A stretch of 64,000 nucleotides of DNA, taken from positions 1-64,000 of the forward strand of contig JAFURM010000013.1 in assembly GCA_017471925.1 (NCBI GenBank). The letters are read 5' to 3'. The notes beneath the pieces are model-generated. The model saw nothing but the letters and a program-made list of their open reading frames with translations, ran no database searches and was not told the origin of the DNA. The position numbers and the translations under genes were made by a program. The stretch comes from Bacteroides sp. (GTDB lineage: Bacteria > Bacteroidota > Bacteroidia > Bacteroidales > Bacteroidaceae). Shown here piece by piece: positions 63,185-64,000 of this stretch (the stretch's first letter is position 1; every line of letters begins with the position of its first letter).

Positions 63185-64000
63185 TAGACTTGTGGTAAAA
63201 ATATTGTGAATTCAGTAAATTCTCCTTCTACGCTGTTTACGACAATGTTGCCGTTATGAGCGGAAATGGCTTGATATACAAAGTTTAGTCCAAGTCCAAA
63301 GCCTGTAGCTCCTCCTTTTCGACTACGCTTACTGGCATCACCTCTTTCGAACTTTTCAAAAATGGAAGAGAGATGTTTAGGCGCAATACCTAATCCATTA
63401 TCGCATACTTTGATTATATTACGTCCTGTAGTATCTATAGCAGAACTGATTTTGATGTTGACTTCTTTGTTGGAGTATTTTATAGAATTATCAAGCAAAT
63501 TATATAATACTTCTTTTAATAGTTCTTCATCCGCATATACTGTAGCACTTTGTAAATCGACAGTGAAACTTATATTCTTTTCTATTTGAGTACTAAACTT
63601 GTTTGTTAGTCGATTGATGATCGGTTCCAATGAAACAGGCTTACGATCTATGTCTAATTTGTGACTTTCTAATTTGGAAATTGTAAGTATCCTGCTACTC
63701 AATGCGAGTAATTGTTCCAGTTCGTTTTCTGCAATCTCAATATATTTACTTTTGATTTGTGGATTTTTGTCTAGACGTCCAGTACGTATGAGATTTAACG
63801 TGGTCATTATACTGGTTAAAGGACTTTTCATGTCGTGAATCATGGCATAAGAAAAATCTTCGCGAATCGTGGCTATTTTATTCTGTAGAATGATAATCTT
63901 GATTTGATGATAAATACAACTTGCTACGAATATGATGATAATCAAAGTTGAAATGAGTATTAATCCCATCCGTTTGATTATTATGCTGTGTGGACTACAT
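63184..64000 (-). CDS. sensor histidine kinase, truncated by the window end
   Basis: The frame is open to base 64000, so the sensor part is outside the window. The visible 272 residues include a membrane helix (LILISTLIIIIFVASC), the HisKA box SYAMIHDMKSPLTSI with phosphorylated His, N box LLDNSIKYS, G1 DNGLGIAP and G2 GFGLGLNFV. The base composition is strikingly AT-rich compared with the adjacent regulator gene and most of the window (for example 63481-63540). An internal ATG at 63969 exists but is not a plausible start because the frame continues. Confidence 0.9.
   Translation of the reverse strand, partial: CSPHSIIIKRMGLILISTLIIIIFVASCIYHQIKIIILQNKIATIREDFSYAMIHDMKSPLTSIMTTLNLIRTGRLDKNPQIKSKYIEIAENELEQLLALSSRILTISKLESHKLDIDRKPVSLEPIINRLTNKFSTQIEKNISFTVDLQSATVYADEELLKEVLYNLLDNSIKYSNKEVNIKISSAIDTTGRNIIKVCDNGLGIAPKHLSSIFEKFERGDASKRSRKGGATGFGLGLNFVYQAISAHNGNIVVNSVEGEFTEFTIFLPQV

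Overview
The window looks like chromosome of a Bacteroides-type gut bacterium (family Bacteroidaceae). I infer this from promoters of the Bacteroidetes form (TTTG, about 19 bp, TAnnTTTG) in front of many genes, the absence of strong Shine-Dalgarno sites, families largely confined to Bacteroidales (DUF4738, DUF4876, DUF6850, DUF4834), a TonB-dependent receptor operon, and the tRNA-Glu/rpsT/gyrB order. Nothing shows a phage, an insertion sequence, a CRISPR array or a conjugative element. Species is not assigned.

Layout. 1-15.8 kb: tRNA-Lys, an AI-2E family permease, thymidine kinase diverging from rsmI, a coiled-coil lipoprotein, a YjjG-type phosphatase, a gltX-waaA pair, a 7TM-HD phosphohydrolase, a DUF4738-priA-phosphatase operon, a small outer-membrane barrel and an Xaa-Pro aminopeptidase. 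15.9-28.5 kb: an accessory-looking + strand block encoding a TonB-dependent receptor, a DUF4876 lipoprotein, a DUF6850 barrel and three tandem secreted gingipain-like (C25-type) cysteine peptidases. 28.8-36.7 kb (- strand): topA, a plug-less barrel preceded by a 1011-residue TPR protein, and a Nudix hydrolase. 36.9-46.5 kb: U32 protein, thioesterase, a dprA broken by an in-frame amber codon, lpxH, a DUF59 protein, recO, tRNA-Glu, rpsT, gyrB, a methyltransferase-like protein, a corrinoid adenosyltransferase and a DUF2795 protein. 46.7-53.8 kb (mostly - strand): copper-type P-ATPase, birA, yraN, tadA (+), an atypical transglutaminase-fold protein, DUF4834, pssA and psd. 53.9-64 kb: dnaE, trxA, then a long - strand run of an Imm17-like protein, tsaE, a metal ABC permease, aroA and a two-component system whose kinase runs off the window end.

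The two most interesting things I see are these. First, a class of short-period intergenic repeat arrays: units of 22 bp (23 bp at one locus), each a conserved core of about 12 bp followed by about 10 variable bases. There are nine units at 28644-28841, four at 4723-4810, two at 13654-13697 and three at 50890-50958. Each array has its own core sequence, and all sit beside the 3' end of a minus-strand gene, three of them in the gap between convergent genes. I know no established name or function for them. Second, the receptor-plus-peptidase cluster at 16-28.5 kb, in which all three peptidases keep the His-Gly and Cys catalytic motifs of the gingipain fold and carry HEAT-like C-terminal regions. 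It reads as an outer-membrane system that couples extracytoplasmic proteolysis to TonB-dependent uptake; this is inference.
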